In this document: one piece after another, positions 13,001 through 25,388 of the stretch
How positions within the stretch are numbered: the first letter of the stretch is position 1
Layout: every line of letters starts with the position of its first letter
NCBI RefSeq assembly: GCF_020085105.1
Contig: NC_058062.1
Location: 8,049,945-8,113,944 of the forward strand
Reading direction: 5' to 3'
DNA: 64,000 nucleotides
Source of the DNA: Siniperca chuatsi
Lineage: Eukaryota > Chordata > Actinopteri > Centrarchiformes > Sinipercidae
The notes under the pieces: model-generated
What the model saw: the letters and a program-made list of their open reading frames with translations, nothing else
Told to the model about the DNA's origin: nothing
The model's database searches: none
Made by a program: the position numbers and the translations under genes

Positions 13001-13010
13001 CCCCATCTGA
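4015..13010 (+). CDS. snx8: Sorting nexin 8 (EH-like + PX + BAR), 13 coding exons
   Basis: Spliced coding exons: 4015-4036, 4815-4942, 5736-5865, 6748-6938, 7330-7450, 8726-8862, 9021-9101, 9212-9372, 9570-9699, 9801-9869, 10410-10559, 12296-12445, 12930-13010 (TGA). They sum to 1551 nt, 516 residues, with phases consistent throughout. SNX8 is a PX-BAR sorting nexin that binds PI3P on early endosomes, forms tubules and acts in endosome-to-Golgi and endosome-to-surface retrieval; it is the counterpart of yeast Mvp1. Residues about 1-93 look EH-like. The PX domain is about 131-243 with the lipid-binding motif RRYSDF at 165-170 and LPPKR at 189-193. The BAR domain fills about 270-516, including LIRNIHNSFHKLRDRAE and MELRNYFSLFCLHQETQL, near-identical to human SNX8. 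All introns are GT-AG except the one after exon 4, which starts with GC. Human SNX8 (465 residues) is shorter because its N-terminus differs. The 1.7-kb intron 11 holds an interspersed repeat. Confidence 0.95.
6939..7329 (+). other. GC-AG intron in snx8
   Basis: The exon ends ACCAGCCAG and the intron starts GCAAGG, which fits the consensus for GC donors (AG|GCAAGT). The acceptor is gttttttag|CGTTATAAG. Joining here gives VTSQ-RYKISVYRRY, collinear with human VSSQ-RFKSSVYRRY. A GT donor 12 nt upstream (CAG|GTCACC at 6927) would drop VTSQ in frame and has a poor consensus. Confidence 0.85.
7760..8700. other. snx8 intron 5: possible dispersed-repeat segment
   Basis: No gene. The stretch 8155-8300 (ACATTACCCACAATGCAAG, then a run of GCTAGC-type words and the inverted pair CTAGCCTCAGGCTAG) has the look of an interspersed fish repeat, but I cannot name a family or define its ends. 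Confidence 0.3.
11380..11885 (+). repeat. Interspersed fish repeat, copy A (snx8 intron 11)
   Basis: Contains 'agcatgctaacatgctcac', 'ggtcataaaccaaattattgg', 'aaatttcatg', 'cctcatggtggcgctagag', 'ggattcatcctctggggacc' and 'cactagcatggctaac'. The same ordered words recur at 55860-56310 and, inverted, at 38050-38520. No coding capacity. Family name not recognised; repeat status rests on the three copies in this window. Confidence 0.8.
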
Positions 13011-14436
13011 AACCTAAATACACAAGGTGGAGGGAGAGAAACACTGCCGCTAATGAGGATCAGAAACTGGAAAATAACTGTAGAATGCACAACTGTTTTC
13101 CTTCTACAAAGTCGTATATTACACAATATATATTCCATTCAGTGTAAATGGATTCTCAACTTCTGCATTTATTTTGGGTTTGATCAATCATGTAAGACAG
13201 TGGGCTCATAAATCTGTCATTTCATGCTCTGCTCGATGAGGAATTGATGTCCATTTCCAATTCAAGGAAGGAAAATCCTCTAAATGCTATTTTACAAGGG
13301 ACCAGTCAGCTTGTCAGACGTGACAGTATATTTATGCAACTCATTTCCTAAAGCCTCTGTTTATAACTTAACCTCCTAAGAAGTTTTATACACTAAGAGA
13401 GTTGAGTAAAATTGCGAGGGACTGAAAGTTTTACTTTATTAAAGGATGGGACTTTTTTACAGCTCCAGACATGAAGGTTTTTGGTTTGACTTACTGAATA
13501 ACTTTAGACCAATGTATTTTTGATACAGATTTGAGCTTATAAGGATGTGTAGTAGCATACTTTGCATTTTTAATGGACAATTGTGCTATTTCTCTTACTG
13601 TTATTGTGTTTACTTATATGTAGAGCAACATCTTTGCTTTCTGCTTAAATTGTTTGCAAGACTCCCAGTTTTATTTTATAAGCTATTTTGAAAGGCCTAC
13701 ACTCAAAGTGTACAATACTACAAAGGGCAGAGATTTATTGATAAAAACGAGTGGCATAATGTCAACAATAACACTATAATCTATTGATTTACTACCAAAG
13801 ACATATGATATAAATTCACTAAAATATACAGCTGTGCAATAAATCACATAACAGATCAAATTAAAACATTTAATTATCACCACCTTCATTTCTTTAATTA
13901 CACTGTAAGGTTTTTGGCCATATCACTTAATAGATGAAGACTATTTTTCATAGTTGCAGACATCATAATTTAAATTTGTTCGATACTGGATATTGTTGAA
14001 TTTTCCATATACTATTAGACTTCTACTTTTCAGATATTTGGCATGAAAACAATGATGCACATTTTTGTCTTCACACATACAGTCAATCAGAACATGATAT
14101 ATAAAACTCAAAGGGACAGTTTGCCACATATGGGCTCATGTTTTGGAAGTTAGCTCACAAATTGTCACCAACTGATGTCATCTCAAATACACAAACTGAC
14201 TGTGTTGAAATGAAAGATGCCAATATGCAAATCAGGATATGTATATATTAAAATTAATTGTATGAATAAACTGTAAAAGTGTGTACAGTATGAAACACGT
14301 TTGTTTTGGCAAAAAGTATCGGGAATCAAGTTAACTTGCAAGGAATATGAAACCCAATAAAATGCTTATTGTAGATATTGTAAATATTTTATTGAAGAAA
14401 TCCTTGCTGAATTATGTTAAATCAGTTATCCTGAAA

Positions 14437-14442
14437 AATAAA
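14437..14442 (+). terminator. Candidate poly(A) signal of snx8 (AATAAA)
   Basis: AATAAA followed within 25 nt by a T/GT-rich stretch (tttctttcagtgtattgctg). It would give snx8 a 3' UTR of about 1.45 kb. Earlier hexamers at about 13836 and 14354 are alternatives. Confidence 0.45.
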
Positions 14443-14556
14443 ATGAGATTTCTTTCAGTGTATTGCTGCTTAGCTTTTTTGCTTTTTTAAATTATGTAAA
14501 GCGTGATTAAAAAAAAGAATATATTCAGCTGGCAATATTTCAAAATTAAACAAAAG

Positions 14557-14562
14557 TTTAAT
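14557..14562 (-). terminator. Candidate poly(A) signal of nudt1 (ATTAAA on minus strand)
   Basis: TTTAAT on the plus strand reads ATTAAA on the minus strand, 214 nt after the nudt1 stop codon. No minus-strand AATAAA was found between the stop and the snx8 3' end. This would place the two convergent transcript ends only about 100 nt apart. Confidence 0.35.
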
Positions 14563-14775
14563 CTCAATATGTTCCAGTCATTTTACAAGTAAACACTCAA
14601 CATGTACAGTTAACGTGGTTCTCACGAGTCTTGCCGTTTTCTCCCACAAATGAAACTGAACAACAAACACTGAACAGTGGGATATCCTCAGCATTTAAAG
14701 AAGAAATTTGGAAGGCTGATGCTTTTTTGTCCCAGTCATAAATGTCCTCAGACAAGCAGTTCTTCCCAGGTTGTC

Positions 14776-17700
14776 TCACAGTTCCTCCACTACCTCCAGT
14801 TTATGGCTGAGGATCACTTCATGACCCTGAAACTTAAAGTATCCAACAAATTTCTTCTTCTGGAGCATCAGGGGGAACCACAGGATGTCATCAGCCCACA
14901 TTTGACTGAAAGGAATTTGGTCACATTCAAACCACTGAGGCCTCATTTCTAGAAAACAAACGAGAAAATAATAAGTAGACCTGAGAATGAAACAAATTTT
15001 TATCATCTACCTTGAGATATTACAGGAGGTTCATAAATTATTGAGTTTATCGCTGTTCTCTATGAGGAAAAAGATTGTGCTTTTGAATTGAAAGTTAAAA
15101 AACACTTATAGGTATGTGTCTTTTGAAGTCTGTCTTAAAACAATACCCACATGTCCACATTTACATTGAAAGAGTTATTGTTCACTGACTGTAAAGAAAT
15201 CCTTTTCTAGCTCAACACCAATGCAAGAGAATTAATTCCACCGTCTTCATTGCCTTCCAAAGTGCATCTGAAGCTACTGTGAGGCTTCAGATGAACAAAC
15301 CAAAGTTAATCATTTTAGTACAGATATCCCTCTTTGCATTTCCCTGCTGAGCTGCAGTGAAGGCATAGCAACAAAAAGCAGGAATATCATCATAAAAAAC
15401 TTTCTCCACTTCCTAACTCTGACTGAAGAAGCCTCATTTTAACTTTGGCAGAAATTTAGAATGAGGTGTTGCACAGAATGACGAATGACCCCCATTCTCT
15501 TATAATGGAGTTGTGCTGAGAAGGGAATTCTACATACAGCCACTATGGAGAGGAGGAATCAAAGTGACCAGTTACTCTTTCAATGTACAGTACATACAGG
15601 CATGTGAGTATTGTTTTAAAACAGACTTAAAAAAATGGGAACCTACCCTTTAAAAGGTCTAGTGTGTAGGATTTAGTGGCAGATTGAAACCATTTCAATA
15701 CAGCTCGCCTCACCCTCCCCTTCCAAGCGTGTAGGAGAAACTACGGTGGCCACGAAACTCGCGAAAAACGCAAACAGCCCTATCTAGAGCCTGTGTTTGG
15801 TTTGTCCGTTCTAGGCTACTGTAGAAACATGGCTTTGCAACATGGTGGCCTCCCTGGAAGGAGACCCGCTCCCTCTGTAGATAAAAACGGCTTATTCTAA
15901 GGTAATGAGAACACAACGATTCTTATTTTCAGGTGATTATACACTAATGAAAACATACTTATAAATATTATATTCCATTTCTGCCAATAGCTCCTCCTAA
16001 ATGTTACACACTGGACCTTTCAGTGCTAATGCCAACAAATGTACAGTATATGGACGCATAATTCAAGGGTACAAACAAATCAGAAGATCTCAGACTGTGG
16101 AAATTTATAAAATACATAATTTTAGGAGGAAATTTAGTTAGAACTTTGGCATCAATTACCTGACTAAAAAAAAAAAATCACACTTTCCACCGAGGCTTGG
16201 CTTCTCCTGTAACTACAAAACATGTAGCTAACTTTTGTAGCTAACTTTCATCTGCAGGATCCTGTGAATTGATTTCTGATTTCGTAAACATTACCACTTG
16301 CTCAGACTGCTTCTGAAACTTTACACTTTAAAGTCATACTAGTCCTTAAGTTTCAGCTATTGCTTCTTATCTTGTCAAATCAGTGTTAGCAGCACTATCT
16401 TTGGCACATTTCATTCAAGTTTTTTCCTCCATTTATCTCTTCACCCCTTTGGCTGTTTGACTTCTCCATGAGCTGCGCTTTGTTGTGTGTCTCTAAGCTT
16501 GACCCAGTTGACCTTGACTAAATTCTCAGGAAATGCAGATCACTGCAGGTCTCTGCATTCCTTCTGTTGAGGGCCTCTTCTTTCCTTTGTGTATTTACAG
16601 TCTTTTAACCTTTACTACTGAGAGTCCACTTATAGATTCTACCCCTTAACTAATATGCTCTCCTTGCTCACAGTCATGTCTGTGAAAAAGTTCCCAGGTA
16701 AGTGTTTCAATCAAAAACTGTTTTGATTCTCAGAAGGCCTCATTATCTAAACTTCAATGCAAATGCCAAACTTAAATTGCCATGAAGCCTTCACAGTCTT
16801 TGAGAAAGGAAGTCAAGATTAAGGGGAACCAAAAGTGAAAATGGAAAGTTTCTGCAGGATTACAGGGTTTTTGTCGGTTACGTGGAATTATGTACAACAA
16901 AAATAGTCTTCCTCTTCACCTCCAAAGTGCTTGAAAATGGTTTATCACGGTAACAAATAATGGATTTAAAACGAATGCTATTTAATATTATGAGTTGTTC
17001 CTATTAAAGATGATAGTGCCGTTTTCCAGCTCCATTTATCTAAAATCTAACTTTATTATCACTTTCCACAGTTATTCCACTATGATTATGATTTTCCTAT
17101 AAACATAAAAATTAGAGAAAAAATGATGCTGGAGTTGTCCTTTACCACTACTTGCTTTCACTTCTTCCCAGTTCAGTGTGGTGCAGTGGAAACATACCAT
17201 CTGATTCTGTTGGTTCTCCATTATAAGTGTCGGCTCTGAAAATATGGACGTCGAGTAATTGTGTTTCTCCAACAAATTCAAATTTGATATTTCCGACCTT
17301 CTCGAGAGCATCCACCGTGAGGCCACTTTCTTCTTGTAGTTCTCTAAAAATGAAAACATCAAATAAATATTTGATAAAGTGTATTTTTTAAAATAAACTC
17401 ACAGTACACGTCACACAGACACTAAAAGCAAGTAAAGATGGTAAAGTGATTAGTGTTTCCCAAACAGAGAATCTATTTGTGCAGCCCACACAAACAGACA
17501 CAAAGGTCAACTACATTCACTGATGAAGACAGTAAGATGTGGTTGAGAGCTCCAGAAAATCTTGCAAGTGGACCTTTGAGTTTGCAAGATTATATTGACA
17601 CATTGTTTATTTCCTCCTTATAAAAGTCTGGTAAAATGTCGGGAAAAAAATATCGAAATAAAACTGCAGATTGTTTTTTTAAAAATCTGCCCGAATGGTG

Positions 17701-20605
17701 CATTCATGAACAATTACTTGCAGCCGACTCTCAATGTTTAGTGGTGTTTTCCCCCAAACACTGCTTCCCTAAAAGCTGAACCAAATACACTCTGAATTCT
17801 TGTGTAAGTGTAGGATTTTTAAGTCCTACTCTGATACAGTATCTCCAGTGCATCCGGAAAGTATTCACAGCACTTCACTTTTTCCACATTTTGTTATGTT
17901 ATAGCCTTATTCCAAAACAGATTAAATTCATTATTTTCCTCGAAATTCTACAAACAATACCTCATAATGACAACGTGAAAGAAGTTTGTTTGAAATCTTT
18001 GCAAATTTATTAAAAATAAAAAACACCTTTGCCATGACACTCAAAATTGAGCTCAGGTGCATCCTGTTTCCACTGATCATACTTGTGATGTTCCTACAAC
18101 TTGACTGGAGTTGACCTGTGGTAAATTCAGTTGATTGGACATGATTTAGAAAGGCACACACCGATCTATATAAAAGGTCCCACAGTTAACAGTCCATGTC
18201 AGAGCACAAACCAAGCCATCAAGTCCAAGGAATTGTCTGTAGACCGCCGAGACAGGATTGTATCGAGGCACAGATCTGGGGAAGGGTACAGAAACATTTC
18301 TGCAGAATTGAAGGTCCCAATGAGCACAGCGGCCTTCATCATTCGTAAATGGAAGAAGTTTGGAACCACCAGGACTCTTCCTAGCTGAGCAAGGGAGGTG
18401 ACCAAGAACCCGATGGTCACTCTGACAGAGCTCCAGTGTTTCTCTGTGGAGAGAGGAGAACCTTCCAGAAGAACAACCATCTCTGCAGCACTCCACCAAT
18501 CAGGCCTGTATGGTAGAGTGGCCAGACGGAAGCCACTCAGTAAAAGGCACATGACCGCCCGCCTGGAGTTTGCCAAAAGGCACCTAAAGGACTCTCAGAC
18601 CATGAGAAACTAAATACTCTGGTCTGATGAAACAAAGATTGAACTCTTTGGCCTGAATGGCAAGCATCACATCTGGAGGACACCAGGCAGCGCTCATCAC
18701 CTGGCCAATACCGTCCCTACAGTGAAGCATGGTGGTGGCAGCGTCATGCTGTGTGGATGTTTTTCAGCGGCAGGAACTGGGAGACCAGTCATGATCGAGG
18801 GAAAGATGAATGCAGCAATGTACAGAGACATCCTTGATGAAGACCTGCTCCAGAGTGCTCTGGACCTCAGACTGGGGCAAAGGTTCATCTTCCAATAGGA
18901 CAACGACCCTCAGCACACAGCCAAGATAACAAAGGAGTGGCTACGGGACAACTCTGTGAATGTCCTTGAGTGGCCCAGCCAGGGCCCAGACTTGAACCCG
19001 ACTGAACATCTCTGGAGAGATCTGAACATGGCTGTGCACCGACGCTCCCCATCCAACCTGATGGAGCTTGAGAGGTCCTGCAAAGAAAAATGGGAGAAAC
19101 TGCCCAAAAATAGGTGTGCCACACATGTAGCATCATACTGAAAAAGACTTGAGGCTGTAATTGGTGCCAAAGGTGCTTCAACAAAGTATTGAGCAAAGGC
19201 TGTGAATACTTATGTACATGTTATTTTTTTGTTTTATTTTTTTATTTTAATTATTTTGCAAAGATTTCAAACAAATTTCTTTCACATTGTCATTATGAGG
19301 TATTGTTTGTAGAATTTTGAGGAAAATAATTAATTTAATCCGTTTTGGAATAAGGCTGTTACGTAACAAAATGTGGAAAAAGTGAAGCGCTGTGAATACT
19401 TTCCGGATGCACTGTACCATGTTAAGTGCTTATTCCTTTATTATTGTCTCCCTTTTTCTTCCATTTTCTCATGCAAAGCTAAATATAGTAAAACACTATG
19501 ATGTAACATAGCTTACAAGATTTGAATCTTGTATCTTAGAAATCTCACTTCAGAGACCTGTCTGAATCTAGGTTTAGCTGAACAGCACACAGTTCAGAAA
19601 GTACACATACACCAACGGATTCTGTCTAAATGTTTTGAGTAACAACACTTGATTTAAGACCTTTTCTTTGATTGGTTTATCAAGCTACTAGCCAACGCAG
19701 CAATCACAACATAAAGTATTTTTACTGATACAAAGAACTAGGATTGGTCAGTTACTTCCTCCAATATTGACAACTGTCTGGCTGTCTTGAGTGTTCTGGT
19801 TGAAAAGCATAACTAACAGTCTTGAGATTTTACTGATTTATTCAGCCTTTGATCATCATTCACACAAAGCAGGTCTGTTTTTCATATTTGAGATAAACCA
19901 GCTTGAGACAGGGCCTACCTGCCTTCAGGGCCTCCTGCTGATGACTGATGATCACACATCGTCCAGACTAAACATTCATTTATTTTGTCAAGCTTACAAA
20001 CTACATGAATTAACATCTTAAATGAGCAAATATGCTTTTCTATCCTCCCCTTAACACTTGGACATTACACTGTCATGCCACAGCTCCATGTCTTGCGTTA
20101 TGTTGTTATTATTAATGTTAGAGGTGTAACGATATCCAGCGTGGCATGATATAATGCAAATTCAAAGCTGTGATGTGAGAATATGCATTGTGAAGCTGAA
20201 ACATGAATTGTGAAATCAATTAATTCTTGTCGAACTTTCTTTTTTCCTTCAAGAGATTCTAAAATCTGTTAGAGAAAGAAAAGAAATGCTTTGTTTTTTC
20301 ACAGGATGAATAAACATGGACTTTTCTACTGCTTTTATTGCTTGTTTTCATTCAGGCTTTGTCAAAAAATATTTTTAACAAACTGCTTTTCCTTTAAAAT
20401 AATAGGGAGGGTGTCCTGAAGGCTCCTGATAACAACTGGCGAGATGAATTTACCTCCTTGCACCATCTTCAATAGTTTCTCCAGGTTGAACTTTGCCCCC
20501 AAACCCATTCCACTTCCCAACCCCAAATCCTCTCTTCTTCATGCCGAGCAGCACTCTGCCCGGCTGGACCACCAGCACCAGGGTCAGCAGCTTGGGGCTC
20601 AACAT
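14776..20605 (-). CDS. nudt1: Oxidised purine nucleoside triphosphate hydrolase (MTH1/NUDT1), 3 coding exons
   Basis: Minus strand. Coding exons: 20605-20454, 17343-17198, 14948-14776 (TGA at 14778-14776). They sum to 471 nt, 156 residues, exactly the length of human MTH1. The enzyme hydrolyses 8-oxo-dGTP, 2-OH-dATP and related oxidised purine triphosphates to monophosphates in cytosol and mitochondria, keeping them out of DNA. The Nudix box runs from G37 to L59 ([13 protein letters not shown] then RELQEESGL), with catalytic glutamates at 52, 55 and 56. Substrate-pocket residues N33, W117, D119 and D120 (MWADD) are all present. The C-terminus LLLQKKKF/GYFKFQG of the human protein is kept as LMLQKKKF and GYFKFQG. 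ATG is 9 nt inside the exon, behind the acceptor CCTCTCCTCTCAG. An untranslated exon 1 probably ends at 20717. Intron 1 of the coding part contains a Tc1 relic and intron 2 a MITE. Confidence 0.96.
15653..16020. mobile_element. MITE-like element, copy 1 (nudt1 intron)
   Basis: A 368-bp unit bounded by imperfect inverted ends, AAAGGTCTAGTGTGTA at the left and TACACACTGGACCTTT at the right. It is about 85-90% similar by eye to 34626-35000. The interior has 'ttccaagcgtgtaggagaaa', 'gtttggtttgtccgttct' and 'ccaatagctcctcctaaatg' in both copies. No coding capacity. Superfamily uncertain. Confidence 0.8.
17837..19414 (+). mobile_element. Tc1/mariner element, defective (in nudt1 intron 1)
   Basis: About 1.58 kb bounded by TA dinucleotides (17835-17836 and 19415-19416). 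Inverted repeats of about 180-190 bp begin CAGTGCATCCGGAAAGTATTCACAGC at the right end; the left end carries a 9-bp insertion (CAG TATCTCCAG TGCATCC). The direction of its transposase is opposite to nudt1. The element is typical of the large teleost Tc1 families with long inverted repeats. Several mutations show that it is dead. Confidence 0.93.
18196..19192 (+). pseudogene. Tc1 transposase pseudogene
   Basis: A probable ATG at 18196 is out of frame with the DNA-binding region that follows ([20 protein letters not shown], then [11 protein letters not shown]). Stops occur at 18386-18388, 18611-18613 and about 18895. A deletion removes the linker after the second helix-turn-helix. The DDE residues can still be placed: [10 protein letters not shown] near 18625, DNDPQHTAK near 18900 and [12 protein letters not shown] near 18990. 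The C-terminal end is [14 protein letters not shown]. No functional transposase can be made from it. Confidence 0.93.
20454..20605 (-). other. nudt1: nudt1 exon carrying the start codon and first half of the Nudix box
   Basis: Begins [20 protein letters not shown] and ends GARR at the phase-2 donor AG|GTAAAT. The exon boundary falls inside the Nudix signature, between R50/R51 and E52. Confidence 0.93.
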
Positions 20606-20716
20606 CCCACCTGTCTGAGAGGAGAGGAAGAAATCTAACGTTACAAAAACACAATGTAAATACTGCTGCTAGGCGGAACTGAATGCGTACCGTCAACTCA
20701 GCGTTAATACCCTTAC

Positions 20717-20900
20717 CTGTTCAATTTCTGCCCACAAATACCAAACAAATTAAGGACATAAGAAGTTTTTTCCCGCGTGCAGCACTACAGTCGTCACATG
20801 ATCGTCGCTGATGTGTAGGATTACGGATTGGTCAAATCAACGTCAGACTGGATTCACGAGTCCCAACATTTGCTTGGAAGATCAGTTGAAATGTGTTACC
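20717..20900 (-). promoter_or_regulatory. Inferred 5' UTR exon and promoter of nudt1
   Basis: On the minus strand GAACAG|GTAAGG at 20717 is a strong donor for the acceptor at 20615, giving an intron of about 102 nt just before the start codon. Upstream motifs are a reverse CCAAT box (ATTGG at 20827-20831), a GTCACATGAT E-box near 20793 and an E2F-like TTTCCCGCG near 20769. The 5' end of the exon is not determined. Confidence 0.5.
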
Positions 20901-21676
20901 TTGAAACATGTTCGACTAGAAACTGCAGCGGTATGGGTTTAAAACACCAGCGTGTCCTCCAGTCAAACCACTCACTCACTTTACACACCTGTTCATTTTA
21001 GATGACCCACGGTGTGATTAAAATATAAATAAATCTTTTTCAAAATTTTGTATATAAATATCAATATATATCATATATAATGTGTCAGAATGTTATGAAA
21101 ATACAAAATAACTGCATTGTATGTTTGTTGTCTTGTGATGATCACTGACTGGAGGTCATACCAACCTTTGATAATATTACTACTACTACCAACCACTAAT
21201 AATAATCAACTTTATTCATATAGCACCTTGTTTTCAATGATATTTACAAAGGGCTTTATGGTATAAAAAGTAATAAAAGACAGACATGATTAATATTTAT
21301 TCTGAGGGAAATTGTTGTGCAGCAGTTGCAGTACAAAGTAGGAAAGAGTGCAAATATGAAATATGAATATGGTACAAATCCAAAATATATCTTTTCATGA
21401 TAAAGATTACTATTCTAAGGACGGTTTAAATACAAGACATGAAGGGTATTTAAAGGAACAACAAAAAGTACACAAATTACATAAAAAACAAAGTGTCAAA
21501 GAAGTGCCTGATTTCCTCAGGTATGACTGTATTACAGTAGTCTGGGTGAGATGTGATGAAGGCAGGAAAAACAGTTTCCATGAAAGAAACATGACTATCC
21601 CAGATAGGAACTATTATTGCCAGTGTTTTGCAGTAAGGGGACATATATAGATATTACGCACAGTCTTTGTCTTTGA

Positions 21677-21708
21677 CCAATGGTAAGTTGTATTTTCACG
21701 CATGCGCA
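21677..21708 (+). promoter_or_regulatory. mrm2 proximal promoter: CCAAT box and NRF1-like site
   Basis: CCAATGG at 21677-21683 and CACGCATGCGCA at 21697-21708 lie 41-72 nt before the mrm2 ATG. The second matches the NRF1 palindrome YGCGCAYGCGCR at 11 of 12 positions. NRF1 is known to drive nuclear genes for mitochondrial proteins, which fits the product. Binding is inferred. Confidence 0.6.
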
Positions 21709-21730
21709 GTTTATCATACGCGATACATAA

Positions 21731-23995
<2,265 letters not shown>

Positions 23996-25386
23996 TCATA
24001 GTTGTCTTTTATTTTTCTAATGTCTATCCTAAAATGAACAATTTGTTCAATTTAGATGTTTTCTGGAGACTCACATAAGTGCACACTGTGTTTTTGATGA
24101 GTGAACCTGAAGAAGAGGCTTACCTAATAACTTTGATCAAAAGGTGGCACTGTTGAGGCATCAGTAAGGCTCACAGCTGCAGGCACAGACACATTACATA
24201 CTGATGGTGCTGATTTTTATCCCTGCAAGCTGAACACAGTAGCAGCAGTGAATCAGTAATATGTAAACCTATGAAAGAATCATCAGTGTGATATTCCTCA
24301 AGAGCCCAATGCTGTGTCTTCTCTCAAGTTATTGTTTGCCCCACAGTGTTTGTTCTACACAGTTTGGTATTTGCTTTGTTACAGAAAGTCATTTACCAGT
24401 GCTGCTTATGCTAATAATATGCACTGCCAGCCATGTAGAAATATGTAATCATTCCCTCATTGAGAGCTTATGAAGGGAAAACCTAAGACATAAGAGTCAC
24501 ATACAGCATGACTAATGGGAAGTGGGCTGATAGCTTGGCACGCTGCAAGTGTTGTCGAGCTCTGCTCTCTGACAGCGGAGAGATGTCCATTTCCTGGGAA
24601 AATGTTTTCAGCCCAGTAGACACATTTTCTTTTATGATTCTTCTTTAAATCACTGTGCTGAACACTTTGGAAAGTACTATTTATTTTGTTTGTCTTTGTG
24701 CTTTTTAATACTGATTTGATTCTGGTCTGACCCTAGTTTAGAACCACTGGTAATGAAATAAAAGGATGTTTCTATCAGAGCTACATTACAAAAGACACAA
24801 CACATATGTTTGATTTCACAGAAATGTATATAGAGATTCACAGTATAGACCTTGCTAATATAATGTCTACAATGTCATGTGCATAATTGTACCATTCATC
24901 AAGGGCATAGCACAAATATTTGGGCCCTGTGCATATGCCATCTCAGTGGGCCCCCTCCCTCCTTAATACATCATTTTTCATGCATGTACAGATAACTTTA
25001 TATAACTTTAATTATAGCTAATATGACAAGAGAGAGAGATGGGGAATGACACTCCCATGTACAAATGACAAATGAATAACACAAAACACATGCATTCTTA
25101 GTGGTAATTAGTAATGATGTTTTTTGTACCACTTTTAAGCTAATATTACTCAAATAAATTTGTGATACTTTGACAATCAGGTGTGCTTGGTGCATGATTA
25201 TAAATACTAAAGAAAAGGTAGGAAAACTATACATTATACTATAACTATATATCCTGGCCTCCACACTGAGAAATGATTACTGTATTTCATAATAAAGACA
25301 AGTAAACAAGTCATGTTTTACAGTGCTAGCTAGTAGTGTTCACTCTTGATGTTTTAATGTAAACCGCTGCAAATGGTTGCTTGATA
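23996..25386. other. mrm2 3' UTR and flank
   Basis: No further gene. Contains a block rich in 'gggccc' near 24920-24960 (TGGGCCCTGTGCATATGCC, AGTGGGCCCCCTCCC) that resembles 40140-40200 and may be a degenerate dispersed repeat. Confidence 0.5.
24757..24762 (+). terminator. Candidate poly(A) signal of mrm2 (AATAAA)
   Basis: The first AATAAA after the mrm2 stop that I noticed, giving a 3' UTR of about 0.78 kb. A nearer variant signal cannot be excluded. Confidence 0.4.
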
Positions 25387-25388
25387 TA

